The position numbers and the translations under genes were made by a program. A stretch of 64,000 nucleotides of DNA, from NCBI RefSeq assembly GCF_007786235.1, contig NZ_VNFK01000010.1, forward strand, positions 100,904 to 164,903. Reading direction: 5' to 3'. Position 1 is the first letter of the stretch. Every line of letters begins with the position of its first letter. The notes beneath the pieces are model-generated. The model was given only the letters and a program-made list of their open reading frames with translations, had not been told where the DNA came from and did not search any database. Shown here piece by piece: positions 27,117 through 38,258 of the stretch. This DNA comes from Paenarthrobacter nitroguajacolicus (GTDB lineage Bacteria; Actinomycetota; Actinomycetes; Actinomycetales; Micrococcaceae).

Positions 27117-27567
27117 CGCTGGCTTCTACGCACCACTGCAGTACCAATCCCACTGGTTGTGGCTGGGGCTGTTTCTCATGCTCCTCGTTGCCGGCTGGTA
27201 TGTCTGGGTCCTCCGGCCCGCCCGTACGGAAACTCCCACGCGGTCAGCCACATCCGTGCCCGGGCTGGACGCACTGAGAGCCGCCTGCCTGGCGGCCATC
27301 GACGCAACAGCAAGCGACACCGACGCCGGACGCATACCGGAACGCGACGCCCACCAAAGACTCAGCTACCTCGTGCGCGAATTCGCGCAGGCGGCCTCCG
27401 GCCTCCCGGCGACCTCCATGACACTCGAGGAACTGCGCCACCAAGGACTGGACGAGCTTGCTGCGGGGATCGCCGGCATCTACCCCAACGAATTCGCACC
27501 CGTCCAGGTCCAATCAATGCACCACTCGGCAGAGGCCGCACGTCGGGTGGTGCGGGCATGGAACTGA
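27106..27567 (+). CDS. DUF4381-like single-pass membrane protein of the Bat-type operon
   Basis: The 153-residue protein has a short N-terminal segment, one membrane helix at about residues 14-36 (WLWLGLFLMLLVAGWYVWVL) and a cytoplasmic helical part including RLSYLVREFAQAASGLPATSMTLEEL. Its position between DUF58 and the first vWA gene, and this layout, match the DUF4381 component of Bat operons. GTG 27106 lies within the DUF58 end, giving an eleven-base overlap; the next ATG overlaps its own stop. Family assignment rests on context as much as on sequence. Confidence 0.8.
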   Translation: MQDDAGFYAPLQYQSHWLWLGLFLMLLVAGWYVWVLRPARTETPTRSATSVPGLDALRAACLAAIDATASDTDAGRIPERDAHQRLSYLVREFAQAASGLPATSMTLEELRHQGLDELAAGIAGIYPNEFAPVQVQSMHHSAEAARRVVRAWN

Positions 27568-28541
27568 GCTACTGGTGGATCCTTCCCCTCGCCGCAGCAG
27601 CCGTGGGCTGCGCCGCCTGGCTCTCCATCCGCCGTCGTCCGCAAAAGGTGCGGCACATCGCGCACGGTGAACGGCTCACTGCGCTCCCGGCATACCAGCA
27701 CGCCCTGCGCCAGTACCGGACCAGGCTGGTGCTGGCCGCCGTCCTGGGGGCCGTGTTCCTGGCCGCCACCGCCACAGCCGCAGCCAGGCCCACCCACCGC
27801 AGCACCGTGCAACCGGAAATTCGGAACAGGGACATAGTGCTCTGCCTGGACGTCTCCGGCTCCATGACCAGCACGGACGCGGCTATCGCAGCCGTCTTCC
27901 AAAAGCTCGCCGGGGAATTCGACGGCGAACGCATCGGCATGGTCATCTTCGACAGCAGCAGCGTTCAACTATTCCCCCTCACTGACGACTACCACTACGC
28001 CACCGAACAGCTCACCCAAGCCAAGGATGCCCTGGACAGTGGAGCCGGTTCATTCTTCGACGGCACCTGGAACGGGGAAGGCTCCTCGCTCATTGGAGAC
28101 GGCCTGGCCTCGTGCGTCCAGAGCTTCCCGGACACCGCCGATGGTTCACCTGACCCGCGGCGCTCGCGGTCGGTGGTGCTGGCCACGGACAACTTCCTCT
28201 CTGGTGAACCGGTCTTCACGCTCGAGGAGGCCGGCGCACTGGCCATCAGCAAGAACGTGAAGGTCCATGCCCTCAACCCCGGAGATCTGGACTACGGGGA
28301 CCAACCCGACCAACCCGGAGTGCAGCTCAGAGCAACAGCTGAGCGGACCGGAGGCACCTACTTCACCCTGGACAGCCCCGAAGCCGTGCCCGGGATCGTG
28401 CAGAAGGTGCAGGAAACAGAAGCCACCAGCTACCGTGCGGCTCCGCAGGCTGTAGTAGCGGACACCCCGGCCTGGCCACTGGGGATCGCGTTGCTGGCCG
28501 GTACGGGAATGCTGGTGCTGGGATGGCGGCTGGACCCATGA
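27558..28541 (+). CDS. von Willebrand factor A domain membrane protein (BatA-like)
   Basis: The 327-residue protein has membrane helices at about residues 5-22 and 58-77, a vWA domain facing outside (about 90-285), and a final membrane helix. The metal-ion site starts DVSGSM at about residue 95, with later Thr and Asp positions available (GSSLIGDGLAS; VLATDN). VWA proteins of this operon type are thought to be matured by MoxR. The ATG at 27558 overlaps the preceding stop; an ATGA overlap joins it to the next gene. Confidence 0.92.
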   Translation: MELSYWWILPLAAAAVGCAAWLSIRRRPQKVRHIAHGERLTALPAYQHALRQYRTRLVLAAVLGAVFLAATATAAARPTHRSTVQPEIRNRDIVLCLDVSGSMTSTDAAIAAVFQKLAGEFDGERIGMVIFDSSSVQLFPLTDDYHYATEQLTQAKDALDSGAGSFFDGTWNGEGSSLIGDGLASCVQSFPDTADGSPDPRRSRSVVLATDNFLSGEPVFTLEEAGALAISKNVKVHALNPGDLDYGDQPDQPGVQLRATAERTGGTYFTLDSPEAVPGIVQKVQETEATSYRAAPQAVVADTPAWPLGIALLAGTGMLVLGWRLDP

Positions 28542-29563
28542 ACACCAGCGCCCTGACCTTCGCCCCGATCCTGCCCTGGCCTGTCCTGGTTGTTGCGTGC
28601 CTGGCTGTGGTGGCCTTCACCGGCTGGGAGATCGCGCGCCGCGACCGCACCGGACGGACCGCCCCCCGGCGGCCGGTGCGGCCCGCAGCTCTCAGGGGTG
28701 CCGCCGTCGTGCTTCTCCTCCTTGCCGCGCTGCGTCCCGGCTGGACCGGCGGAGAAGCCCAAACAGCAACCGCGGACGTTGACGTTTACTTCGTGGTGGA
28801 CACCAGCACCAGCATGGCCGCCGAGGACTACAACGGCACGGATACCCGGTTGACCGGCGTCAAACAGGACGTCATGGCCATTGCCAAAGAACTGGCAGGA
28901 GCCAAGTTCTCCCTTATCACCTTTGACAGCAAAGCCACCGTTCGGATGCCGTTGTCGCAAGACGCTACTGCCCTGCAAACCGCCATGACCACCCTGCAAC
29001 CCCAGAATGCCAGGTACGCCAGGGGCAGTACTGTGACTGGCGCAGCGCAGCTGCTGAAGGAAAGGCTGGCAAGCGCGAAGGAGCAGCATCCCGGGCGGCC
29101 GGCGCTTGTCTTCTACGCCGGTGACGGCGAGAACACGAGCACCGAACGGCCAGCACCTTTGGACGCTGCCAACGTGGCCGGGGGAGCGGTGCTCGGCTAC
29201 GGCACCCCTCAGGGCGGGCGAATGAAGGACTCCTCGGATGCTGATGCCCGCTATCTGAGGGACAAGGCTTCCGGCAACCCCCAGGACGCGATGTCAAGAA
29301 TCGACGAAGGGCAACTCCGCGGCATCGCAGACCAACTCCACATCCCCTACGCGCATCGGACTGGAAACGAGCCAATCTCCGACACACTCGGCAAGGCCCA
29401 ACCAGGCGCATTCGCCCCAACCAACGGAGTCGGACCAGGCCGGACGGAACTCTACTGGCTGCTGGCGCTGGCAGCATTCCTCCTTGCACTGCCTGAGCCC
29501 CTGCGGCACCTTACCGCGCTTCAGGACGTGCGTGGCCCACGTCGAAAGGAGCCCAGGCCGTGA
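28538..29563 (+). CDS. von Willebrand factor A domain membrane protein (BatB-like)
   Basis: The 341-residue protein has two N-terminal membrane helices (about 12-33 and 55-71), a vWA domain from about residue 87 with the metal site DTSTSM, then a C-terminal membrane helix (YWLLALAAFLLALPEPL) and a basic tail. ATG 28538 gives the usual ATGA overlap and was preferred to ATG 28523, which would add five residues. It is the second of a tandem vWA pair. The extracytoplasmic location of the vWA domain is inferred from the helices. Confidence 0.9.
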   Translation: MNTSALTFAPILPWPVLVVACLAVVAFTGWEIARRDRTGRTAPRRPVRPAALRGAAVVLLLLAALRPGWTGGEAQTATADVDVYFVVDTSTSMAAEDYNGTDTRLTGVKQDVMAIAKELAGAKFSLITFDSKATVRMPLSQDATALQTAMTTLQPQNARYARGSTVTGAAQLLKERLASAKEQHPGRPALVFYAGDGENTSTERPAPLDAANVAGGAVLGYGTPQGGRMKDSSDADARYLRDKASGNPQDAMSRIDEGQLRGIADQLHIPYAHRTGNEPISDTLGKAQPGAFAPTNGVGPGRTELYWLLALAAFLLALPEPLRHLTALQDVRGPRRKEPRP

Positions 29564-30270
29564 AAGAGGAAAAGGCACGACGGCGGCCACTCCGGCGTGC
29601 GCTGTGGTCGGCTGCACCGGCCCTCGCGGCGCTCGCAGTCGCTGTGAAACTGGTGAGTGTGGGTTTGCTGGGCAGTTCTGCGCAGGAGGCCTTCACCTCC
29701 GGCCAGCAGGACGCCGTGGACCGTGCGGCGTCATGGTTGTCGGTGGCGAACGTCGTAGAGCCATACAAGGCGCAATTCGCCGCGGGAGATGCCCACGTGC
29801 TGGCCGGTGACTTCGGCGCTGCCCGTACCGATTTTGAGGCAGCACTGCGGGCGGGGTCCGGCACGGAGGAGTGCAAGGTCCGCGTCAACCTGGTACTGAC
29901 CATCGAGAAGCTGGGGGACGCGGCAGCCGGGAACCTATCCGAAGCCGCACGGTTGTACCAGGAAGCCCTCGACACTGCCAAGGCTTCGCCGCCGCAATGC
30001 CACGAGGCAGGGTCGTCGAACGCGGCAGGGGAAGGCGCCAGCTTGGACTCGGCAGCGGATCGACTCGCTGGCAAGATTTCCGCAGGCGAAACGCCAAGCA
30101 TGGATGCGCAACAGGGTTCGGGGGACACTCCGGCCGCCCCTGAGCCGGAGCAACTCAAGCAGCTGGAGGAGAACGCGCAGCGAGCCCAGCGGGAGCGGGC
30201 GGAGGGCATGGAACGTGGAGAGTACCTGCGTAGCCCGGACAGCGGACCGAGTGTGGACAGGCCGTGGTGA
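29560..30270 (+). CDS. membrane-anchored helical-repeat protein ending the Bat-type operon
   Basis: The 236-residue protein has one N-terminal membrane helix (residues about 15-40) and then TPR-like helices (AQFAAGDAHVLAGDFGAARTDFEAALRAG; NLSEAARLYQEALDTAKAS). The C-terminal tail is charged and Gln/Glu/Arg-rich. Its position after two vWA genes corresponds to BatC/TPR proteins of such operons. The start is GTG in a GTGA overlap with the previous stop. No intrinsic terminator is visible before the convergent DUF2004 gene. Confidence 0.78.
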   Translation: MKEEKARRRPLRRALWSAAPALAALAVAVKLVSVGLLGSSAQEAFTSGQQDAVDRAASWLSVANVVEPYKAQFAAGDAHVLAGDFGAARTDFEAALRAGSGTEECKVRVNLVLTIEKLGDAAAGNLSEAARLYQEALDTAKASPPQCHEAGSSNAAGEGASLDSAADRLAGKISAGETPSMDAQQGSGDTPAAPEPEQLKQLEENAQRAQRERAEGMERGEYLRSPDSGPSVDRPW

Positions 30271-30298
30271 ACACCACCAAGGGCGTTTAACGGGGCTG

Positions 30299-30802
30299 CT
30301 ATTCCCAGAGAATCTCGTCATCCACCACGCCGTCTTCATCCGCTGCGACCACCAGTAGTTCGTCTGTGAAGTGCGAGCCGAGCGTGAAATCCAGAACGAA
30401 GTAGCGCTCCGGCTGGCCGGGGTAGATGGCAACGTGGCCGAGCTTGAGGGCCTTCAGGAAGACGTCGTTGGTGAGCTGGCCCTTGTCGCGGACGCCGAAC
30501 ACGGATTCGAGCTGCTCTTCCTTGAGCTGCGAGCTGTGGAAGTGCAGGAACTGTTGGGGGTTGGTGCCGTCCTGGTCGAGCTCGTCGGCGATCATTTCCC
30601 TGACCTGGTCCACCAGTTCGGGGAGGAATCGCAACCGGTAGTCCACCTTGCGCATAGCGGCTTCATCGAAGTGGTCGTGCGCGGCGACATTGAGGTCCAG
30701 TTCCAGCTGGTTGCCGGCGAGTTCATGTCTTGCGACGAAGCAATGTTCACGCCCGTGGTTGAGCTCGATCTCCCCAAAATGTTTGCTCGCTACCTTGCCC
30801 AT
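30299..30802 (-). CDS. DUF2004 domain protein
   Basis: The 167-residue soluble protein is acidic and begins MGKVASKHFGEIELNHGRE. The middle has LPELVDQVREMIADELDQDG, and the C-terminal half is a beta-rich segment (GHVAIYPGQPERYFVLDFTLGSHFTDELLVVAADEDGVV) typical of DUF2004. The function of the family is not established, though some members sit near toxin genes as possible immunity proteins. Here no toxin is adjacent. It converges with the Bat-type operon and follows the LysR gene on the same strand by 50 bases. Confidence 0.85.
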   Translation of the reverse strand: MGKVASKHFGEIELNHGREHCFVARHELAGNQLELDLNVAAHDHFDEAAMRKVDYRLRFLPELVDQVREMIADELDQDGTNPQQFLHFHSSQLKEEQLESVFGVRDKGQLTNDVFLKALKLGHVAIYPGQPERYFVLDFTLGSHFTDELLVVAADEDGVVDDEILWE

Positions 30803-30852
30803 GTGATCAATCTAACCCCATCAACCGGCGGGTTCCAGCACTTGGGACTATT

Positions 30853-31818
30853 TCATCGGCGCCGCTGCGGACCCTTGACAGGAGCGGGTTTCAGGGGGTT
30901 AAGGCCGCTCTTGCCGGAGGTGTCACGGAGCGTGTCGGCGAGCAGTTGGGTGAACAGCTGGACTTGCGCCGTGCGCTTTTCATTAATGAGCAAGGCGAAC
31001 ACATTGCGGGCCAGCCGAATGTCCGGGACATCAAGAACCACGACGCCGGGCGGTCGGTTGCGCAGTGCCAGTTCCGGTACCAGCGAGGCGCCAAGCCCTG
31101 CCGCGGTCATCTCGAGGCTCGCGTGGAAATCGTCGCTGTAGGCGACGACGCGGGGATGCAGGTTGCAGCTGGCGAACAGGCGCTCAATGACCAGGGCATC
31201 GCTGGTGCCGGGGTGGTGGACGATCCACGGCATGTCCGAAAGGTGAGCCGCTTCGATCTCGGCGTCCTCGCGGATCTTCCACGATGCCGGCAGGACCACA
31301 CGGAAGTCGTCGTCGCCGATCCATTGACGTTCCAGTGAATGCGGCCATGCCAGGCCGGACTGCCCCACTTGGTAGACGAGCGCCACGTCCAGTTCGCCGC
31401 CGCTGCGCAGCCCCTGGATGGTTTGTGCAGGCTCGGCCACTGACACTTTCAGCTCAATGCCCAACCCGTTCCATCGTTCATTCCGAAGGATGTCGGGCAG
31501 TACATACGTGGCGAGGCTGGGGAAGATGCCCAGCCTGAGCTCCTGGGCGGGGGAGTCGTTCGTTCTTGAAGCGGCCGCCATAAGGGCTTCGACATCGGTC
31601 AGCACCTTGGATGCGTGACGTGTCATGGTCACGGCAGCCTCCGTGGGAACCACGCTGCGGGCGGAGCGTTGGAAGAGCTCGACGCCGGTGTCGCGTTCCA
31701 GTGCGGCCATCTGCTGGGAGACTGCCGAGGCTGTATAGCCCAGTTGGGTGGCGGCTGCCGCGAAGGAACCCAGCCGGGTGACCTCCAATAGTGTCCGGAG
31801 GTGGAGGAGGTTGACCAT
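30853..31818 (-). CDS. LysR family transcriptional regulator
   Basis: The 321-residue protein has the LysR helix-turn-helix at residues 1-60 (LLHLRTLLEVTRLGSFAAAATQLGYTASAVSQQMAALERDTGVELFQR) and a periplasmic-binding-like sensor domain. The C-terminal extension is Lys/Pro/Arg-rich. LysR proteins usually control a divergent neighbour, but the next divergent gene is nrdH, 396 bases away, which makes a direct link uncertain. The effector is unknown. Confidence 0.93.
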   Translation of the reverse strand: MVNLLHLRTLLEVTRLGSFAAAATQLGYTASAVSQQMAALERDTGVELFQRSARSVVPTEAAVTMTRHASKVLTDVEALMAAASRTNDSPAQELRLGIFPSLATYVLPDILRNERWNGLGIELKVSVAEPAQTIQGLRSGGELDVALVYQVGQSGLAWPHSLERQWIGDDDFRVVLPASWKIREDAEIEAAHLSDMPWIVHHPGTSDALVIERLFASCNLHPRVVAYSDDFHASLEMTAAGLGASLVPELALRNRPPGVVVLDVPDIRLARNVFALLINEKRTAQVQLFTQLLADTLRDTSGKSGLNPLKPAPVKGPQRRR

Positions 31819-32214
31819 CAGCCGATTTTAGCTGTTCGCCACGCCACATTTTCAAAGTGTCACGACACGCCGTATCCCGGCGACACGCAGGAGATTAAAT
31901 GTGGCTAAGTAGTCCACAGGGTGTGGATTTCATCTCTCACTTCGGCGGAATCACGGACATTTTGAGGTACCTGCCCTGTGGACGAGCGGTGGATTGAATG
32001 ACATACTTGTAATACATCATCTTGGGGTTCCAGCGAGGCGCTTGCACTACATGTAGTATCGATTTACGGATTGAGCGGGAAACCAGCGCAAGACTAAATA
32101 AGAGCGTGTTGGCTGCCACAGCAGCCCGCGGGCCGGTATCGGATTCAGTAATAAGTTCCGGTTGAGCCCGCCAGATACGAAGAGCGACAGACTTCAACTA
32201 AGGGGACAGGGATC
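31819..32214. other. intergenic region between LysR and nrdH
   Basis: No gene is supported in these 396 bases. The region is AT-richer than its surroundings and must carry the nrd promoter and the LysR promoter. The clear feature is the 12-base dyad at 32046-32057. A short frame on the minus strand (31937-32197) shows no family features and was not accepted. Confidence 0.55.
32046..32057. promoter_or_regulatory. ACTACATGTAGT palindrome, candidate NrdR box upstream of nrdHIEF
   Basis: A perfect 12-base dyad lies about 160 bases before nrdH. It resembles the CTAxATxTAG core of NrdR boxes, which repress ribonucleotide reductase operons when dATP is plentiful. A TAGTAT within it could act as a -10 element, so occupancy would block transcription. 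Only one clear box is seen; NrdR normally uses two. Confidence 0.5.
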
Positions 32215-32457
32215 ATGACCGTTACGGTTTACACGAAGCCGGCCTGTGTTCAGTGCAACGCAACCTACCGGGCACTCGACAAGAAGGGCATTGCCTACCA
32301 GAGTGTCGACATCTCCCAGGATGCCGAGGCCCTTGAGCGCCTCAAGGCGCTGGGTTACATGCAGGCTCCGGTTGTCGTGACCGAGCAGGACCACTGGTCT
32401 GGATTCCGCCCGGACAAGATCGAGGAACTGGCCCAGGCCGTTTCCTCCGTGGCCTAA
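32215..32457 (+). CDS. nrdH: glutaredoxin-like NrdH redoxin
   Basis: NrdH reduces class Ib ribonucleotide reductase, receiving electrons from thioredoxin reductase. The 80-residue product has the thioredoxin fold start [14 protein letters not shown] with redox cysteines C11 and C14, the cis-Pro segment QAPVVV, and the NrdH-specific WSGFRPDKI end. AAGGGGACAGGG precedes the ATG. It leads the nrdHIEF operon. Confidence 0.97.
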   Translation: MTVTVYTKPACVQCNATYRALDKKGIAYQSVDISQDAEALERLKALGYMQAPVVVTEQDHWSGFRPDKIEELAQAVSSVA

Positions 32458-32519
32458 GTTTCATTCAAACTTCGCCACCACAGCACACCAAGAATTCCTA
32501 TGTAGTTGAGGTGACTCCC

Positions 32520-32990
32520 ATGGCACCGTTGGCAGCGGCAACCGTACGCGAAGCTGCGGAGGCTGTCACCACCAGGAGTCACCTCATCTACTTTTCCTCG
32601 GCATCCGAGAACACCAAACGATTCGTCCAGAAATTGGGCAGGGACGCAGCTCGCATCCCGCTCTATGCCCAGGATGCACCGCTTCAGGCCCTTGAACCAT
32701 TTGTCCTTGTACTGCCTACGTATGGCGGAACGAATGGCGAAGGTTCTGTACCGAAGCAAGTCATCAGGTTTCTGAACAACCCCGGGAACAGGGAGTTGAT
32801 CCGGGGTGTTATCGGAGCAGGGAACACTAATTTCGCGGACAACTACTGCGCGGCGGGAGACATCATCGCCGTCAAGTGCAGGGTCCCGCATCTTTATAAA
32901 TTTGAGCTCATGGGGACGCCTGAAGACGTCCAACGAGTCAACGAAGGGCTGGAAGAATTTTGGACACGACTGTCGCAGAAACAGAAGTAA
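32520..32990 (+). CDS. nrdI: class Ib ribonucleotide reductase flavodoxin NrdI
   Basis: NrdI is the FMN protein that supplies the oxidant for building the dimanganese-tyrosyl cofactor of NrdF. The 156-residue product shows [19 protein letters not shown] (FMN phosphate loop), [23 protein letters not shown] and [23 protein letters not shown] 32520 was preferred to GTG 32511 because that GTG lies inside GAGGTGA, the ribosome site for the ATG five bases later. The gene end overlaps the nrdE start by 31 bases. Confidence 0.95.
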   Translation: MAPLAAATVREAAEAVTTRSHLIYFSSASENTKRFVQKLGRDAARIPLYAQDAPLQALEPFVLVLPTYGGTNGEGSVPKQVIRFLNNPGNRELIRGVIGAGNTNFADNYCAAGDIIAVKCRVPHLYKFELMGTPEDVQRVNEGLEEFWTRLSQKQK

Positions 32991-35143
32991 CCGGGGGCGC
33001 TGTGGACACGGCCAAGAAGCCATTGCCTGAGGCCTATAAGGGCCTGGGCTATCACGAACTCAACGCCATGCTGAACCTGTATGGCCCCAACGGTGAGATC
33101 CAGTTCGAAGCCGACCGCGAGGCTGCGCACCAGTACTTCCTGCAGCACGTGAACAACAACACCGTGTTCTTCCACGACTTGGAAGAGAAGCTCGACTACC
33201 TGGTAAAGAACCAGTACTACGAGCGCGAAACGCTTGACCAGTACACGATGAACTTCATCCGCGACCTCTTCAACCGCGCGTACAAGAAGAAGTTCCGTTT
33301 CGAGACCTTCCTCGGTGCGTTCAAGTTCTACACGTCCTACACGCTGAAGACGTTCGATGGCAAGCGCTTCCTGGAGCGCTACGAGGACCGCGTGTGCATG
33401 GTTGCCCTGCACCTCGCCCGCGGCAACGAAGACTTGGCCAACCGCCTCGTCGATGAAATCATCGACGGCCGTTTCCAGCCGGCTACTCCCACGTTCCTGA
33501 ACGCCGGCAAGGCCCAGCGTGGCGAGCTCGTCTCCTGCTTCCTGCTCCGCATCGAAGACAACATGGAGTCGATAGCCCGCGCCATCAACTCCGCCCTTCA
33601 GCTCTCCAAGCGTGGCGGCGGCGTAGCGCTTTCGCTCACCAACATCCGCGAGCACGGCGCTCCGATCAAGCAGATCGAAAACCAGTCATCCGGTGTTATC
33701 CCCGTGATGAAGCTCCTCGAAGACAGCTTCTCCTACGCCAACCAGCTCGGTGCCCGCCAGGGCGCAGGTGCCGTGTACCTGCACGCCCACCACCCGGACA
33801 TCCACCGCTTCCTCGACACCAAGCGCGAGAACGCTGACGAGAAGATCCGCATCAAGACGCTCTCCTTGGGCGTCGTCGTTCCGGACATCACGTTCGAACT
33901 CGCCAAGAAGAACGAGGACATGTACCTCTTCTCGCCGTACGATGTCGAGAAGGTCTACGGTGTTCCGTTCTCCGACATCTCGGTGACCGAGAAGTACTAC
34001 GAGATGGTCGACGATTCCCGGATCAAGAAGACCAAGATCAGCGCCCGTGAGTTCTTCCAGACCCTCGCGGAGATCCAGTTCGAGTCCGGCTACCCGTACA
34101 TCATGTTCGAGGACACGGTGAACCGGGCCAACCCGATCGACGGCAAGATCACCATGAGCAACCTGTGCTCGGAGATCCTGCAGGTTTCCTCGCCGTCCAT
34201 CTATGCCGAGGACCTGAGCTACGAAACCGTGGGCAAGGACATCTCCTGCAACCTCGGTTCGATGAACATCGCCAAGACCATGGATTCCCCGGACTTCGGT
34301 CTCTCCATCGAGACTTCCATCCGTGCCCTCAGCGCTGTGTCCGATATGTCCTACATCAACTCGGTGCCGTCCATTGCCCAGGGCAACGCCCAGAGCCACG
34401 CGATCGGCCTTGGCCAGATGAACCTCCACGGCTACCTTGCCCGCGAGCACGTCCACTACGGTTCCGAAGAAGGCTTGGACTTCACCAACATCTACTTCTA
34501 CACGGTGCTGTTCCACGCTCTCCGCGCTTCCAACCGTCTTGCCATCGAGACCGGCCAGAAGTTCGGCGGCTTCGAGAAGTCCACCTACGCAAGCGGCGAG
34601 TTCTTCGACAAGTACACCGAGCAGGAATGGGTTCCGGCAACGGAGCGCGTACAGGAACTCTTCGCTGGCCACCACATCCCCACCCAGGATGACTGGCGCG
34701 AGCTGAAGGCTTCCGTCATGGAGCACGGCATTTACAACCAGAACCTCCAAGCCGTGCCGCCTACCGGTTCCATCAGCTACATCAACAACTCCACGTCGTC
34801 GATCCACCCGGTGGCCGCCAAGATCGAAATCCGCAAGGAAGGCAAGATCGGCCGCGTCTACTACCCGGCTCCGTACCTGACCAACGACAACCTGGAGTAC
34901 TACCAGGATGCCTACGAAATCGGCTACGAAAAGATCATCGACACCTACGCCGCTGCCACGCAGCACGTGGACCAGGGCTTGTCCCTGACGCTGTTCTTCA
35001 AGGACACCGCCACCACGCGTGACATCAACAAGGCGCAGATCTACGCATGGCGCAAGGGCATCAAGACCCTCTACTACATCCGTCTCCGCCAGCTCGCGCT
35101 GGAAGGGACCGAGGTGGAAAACTGCGTCAGCTGCATGCTCTAA
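32960..35143 (+). CDS. nrdE: class Ib ribonucleotide reductase alpha subunit
   Basis: NrdE reduces ribonucleoside diphosphates. The 727-residue protein has the N-terminal catalytic start ([20 protein letters not shown]), the cysteine of ELVSCFLLR, the active-site N-x-C-x-E (SNLCSEIL), [18 protein letters not shown], and the C-terminal redox pair CVSC (residues 722 and 725). There is no N-terminal ATP cone, as expected for class Ib. The TTG start at 32960 has GGAAG close upstream; GTG 33002 is an alternative giving 713 residues. It is followed, unusually, by an endonuclease gene before nrdF. Confidence 0.96.
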   Translation: MDTTVAETEVTGGAVDTAKKPLPEAYKGLGYHELNAMLNLYGPNGEIQFEADREAAHQYFLQHVNNNTVFFHDLEEKLDYLVKNQYYERETLDQYTMNFIRDLFNRAYKKKFRFETFLGAFKFYTSYTLKTFDGKRFLERYEDRVCMVALHLARGNEDLANRLVDEIIDGRFQPATPTFLNAGKAQRGELVSCFLLRIEDNMESIARAINSALQLSKRGGGVALSLTNIREHGAPIKQIENQSSGVIPVMKLLEDSFSYANQLGARQGAGAVYLHAHHPDIHRFLDTKRENADEKIRIKTLSLGVVVPDITFELAKKNEDMYLFSPYDVEKVYGVPFSDISVTEKYYEMVDDSRIKKTKISAREFFQTLAEIQFESGYPYIMFEDTVNRANPIDGKITMSNLCSEILQVSSPSIYAEDLSYETVGKDISCNLGSMNIAKTMDSPDFGLSIETSIRALSAVSDMSYINSVPSIAQGNAQSHAIGLGQMNLHGYLAREHVHYGSEEGLDFTNIYFYTVLFHALRASNRLAIETGQKFGGFEKSTYASGEFFDKYTEQEWVPATERVQELFAGHHIPTQDDWRELKASVMEHGIYNQNLQAVPPTGSISYINNSTSSIHPVAAKIEIRKEGKIGRVYYPAPYLTNDNLEYYQDAYEIGYEKIIDTYAAATQHVDQGLSLTLFFKDTATTRDINKAQIYAWRKGIKTLYYIRLRQLALEGTEVENCVSCML

Positions 35144-35157
35144 GGAGATAGATCCAG

Positions 35158-36919
<1,762 letters not shown>

Positions 36920-36943
36920 TACGTCCGAGTGATCGGAAACCTG

Positions 36944-36984
36944 CTCGGGATCAGCTGCGGAAGCGGCTGGTCCCGAGTTTTTTT
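36944..36984 (+). terminator. rho-independent terminator of the nrd operon
   Basis: A twelve-base stem (36944-36955 with 36966-36977, one G-U pair), loop TGCGGAAGCG, followed by seven Ts. It is a strong terminator 25 bases after the nrdF stop. Confidence 0.93.
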
Positions 36985-37090
36985 GTGCTCCGAGCGGCCC
37001 GGTGACCGCCAAGCATCCGACATATTAGGTCAAGTAAGACTTGCGTAATTATGGTGATGCTGATCACTTTTGACCCATCCTGCTTTGCAG

Positions 37091-37109
37091 GTAGGCAAGG
37101 CATACCTAC
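37091..37109. promoter_or_regulatory. DtxR/IdeR-like iron box upstream of ferric importer
   Basis: GTAGGCAAGGCATACCTAC matches the 19-base iron-box consensus TTAGGTTAGSCTAACCTAA at the outer TAGG/CCTA arms and the central AGGC. It lies about 86 bases before the binding-protein ATG. Iron-loaded DtxR/IdeR would be expected to repress here. Confidence 0.72.
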
Positions 37110-37195
37110 TCTTACAGAAGCACGCCTTCCCAACACTCAGGCCTGCACGGACGAAGGTCCCCCCAAGAGTTTTTGTTCGCAGAAAGAAGCCCCCC

Positions 37196-38254
37196 ATGAA
37201 CATCCCCAAGAAAGCGCTGGCCGGAATCGCCCTTGCGGCAACCGCAGTACTTGGCCTCAGCGCCTGCGGCTCCAATGCCGGCAGTGCCCCCGTGGCGTCA
37301 GGTTCCGCCTCCGGAGGCGCAGTCTCCGGTGAAATCACGGTGTACAACGCCCAGCACGACACCCTGACCAAGGAATGGGTGGATGCCTTCACCAAGGAGA
37401 CCGGCGTTAAGGTCACCATCCGACAGGGCTCGGACACGGAATTGTCCAATCAGATCGTCCAGGAAGGCCAGGCTTCCCCGGCTGACGTCTTCCTGACTGA
37501 GAACTCTCCAGCAATGGCGCAGGTAGAGAACGCAGGGCTTTTCGCCGACGTGGACAAGGCAACCCTTGACCAGGTTCCCGCTGAATTCCGTCCGTCCACC
37601 GGCAAGTGGACCGGCATCGCTGCCCGCTCGACCGTCCTGGTGTATGACAAGAACAAGATCAGTGACGACCAGCTGCCCAAGTCGATGCTGGACCTGGCCA
37701 AGCCGGAGTGGAATGGCAAGTGGGCAGCTTCGCCTTCCGGTGCCGACTTCCAGGCAATTGTTGCCGCTCTGCTTGAACTCAAGGGCGAAGCGGCAACCGA
37801 AGAATGGCTCAAGGGCATGAAGGAAAACTTCAAGGCCTACAAAGGCAACAGCACCGCCATGAAGGCAGTCAATGCCGGTGAAGTCGACGCCGCGTTGATC
37901 TACCACTATTACTACTACGGCGACCAAGCCAAGACCGGCGAAAACTCAAAGAACGTCACCCCGTACTTCTTCAAGAACCAGGACCCGGGAGCTTTCCTCT
38001 CCGTCTCCGGCGGCGGCGTCCTCAAGTCCGCCAAGAACGCGGCCGCTGCCCAGGCATTCCTGAAGTTCATCACCGGCAAGCAAGGCCAGGAAGTCCTGAA
38101 GAACGGTACGTCCTTCGAGTACGCCATCGCCTCTCAGGTGGATGCCAACGCCAAGCTCGTCCCGATCAAGGACCTGCAGGCTCCCACCGTGGACCCGGCC
38201 AAGCTGAACTCCGCCAAGGTCACCGAGCTGATGACCAAGGCAGGGCTCCTCTAG
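37196..38254 (+). CDS. ferric iron ABC transporter substrate-binding lipoprotein (FbpA-like)
   Basis: The 352-residue protein has a lipoprotein signal ending LSAC (about residues 1-22), then the FbpA-type sequence [27 protein letters not shown] and [24 protein letters not shown] run of tyrosines ([10 protein letters not shown]) corresponds to the iron-ligand tyrosines of bacterial transferrin-like proteins. It binds Fe3+ outside the membrane and delivers it to the permease. ATG 37196 starts the signal peptide; upstream in-frame codons overlap the regulatory region. It is the first gene of a three-gene operon behind an iron box. Confidence 0.93.
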   Translation: MNIPKKALAGIALAATAVLGLSACGSNAGSAPVASGSASGGAVSGEITVYNAQHDTLTKEWVDAFTKETGVKVTIRQGSDTELSNQIVQEGQASPADVFLTENSPAMAQVENAGLFADVDKATLDQVPAEFRPSTGKWTGIAARSTVLVYDKNKISDDQLPKSMLDLAKPEWNGKWAASPSGADFQAIVAALLELKGEAATEEWLKGMKENFKAYKGNSTAMKAVNAGEVDAALIYHYYYYGDQAKTGENSKNVTPYFFKNQDPGAFLSVSGGGVLKSAKNAAAAQAFLKFITGKQGQEVLKNGTSFEYAIASQVDANAKLVPIKDLQAPTVDPAKLNSAKVTELMTKAGLL

Positions 38255-38258
38255 TTCT

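Noticed and set aside
32511..32519. GTG start of nrdI at 32511
   Set aside because: The GTG is part of GAGGTGA, the ribosome site for the ATG at 32520.
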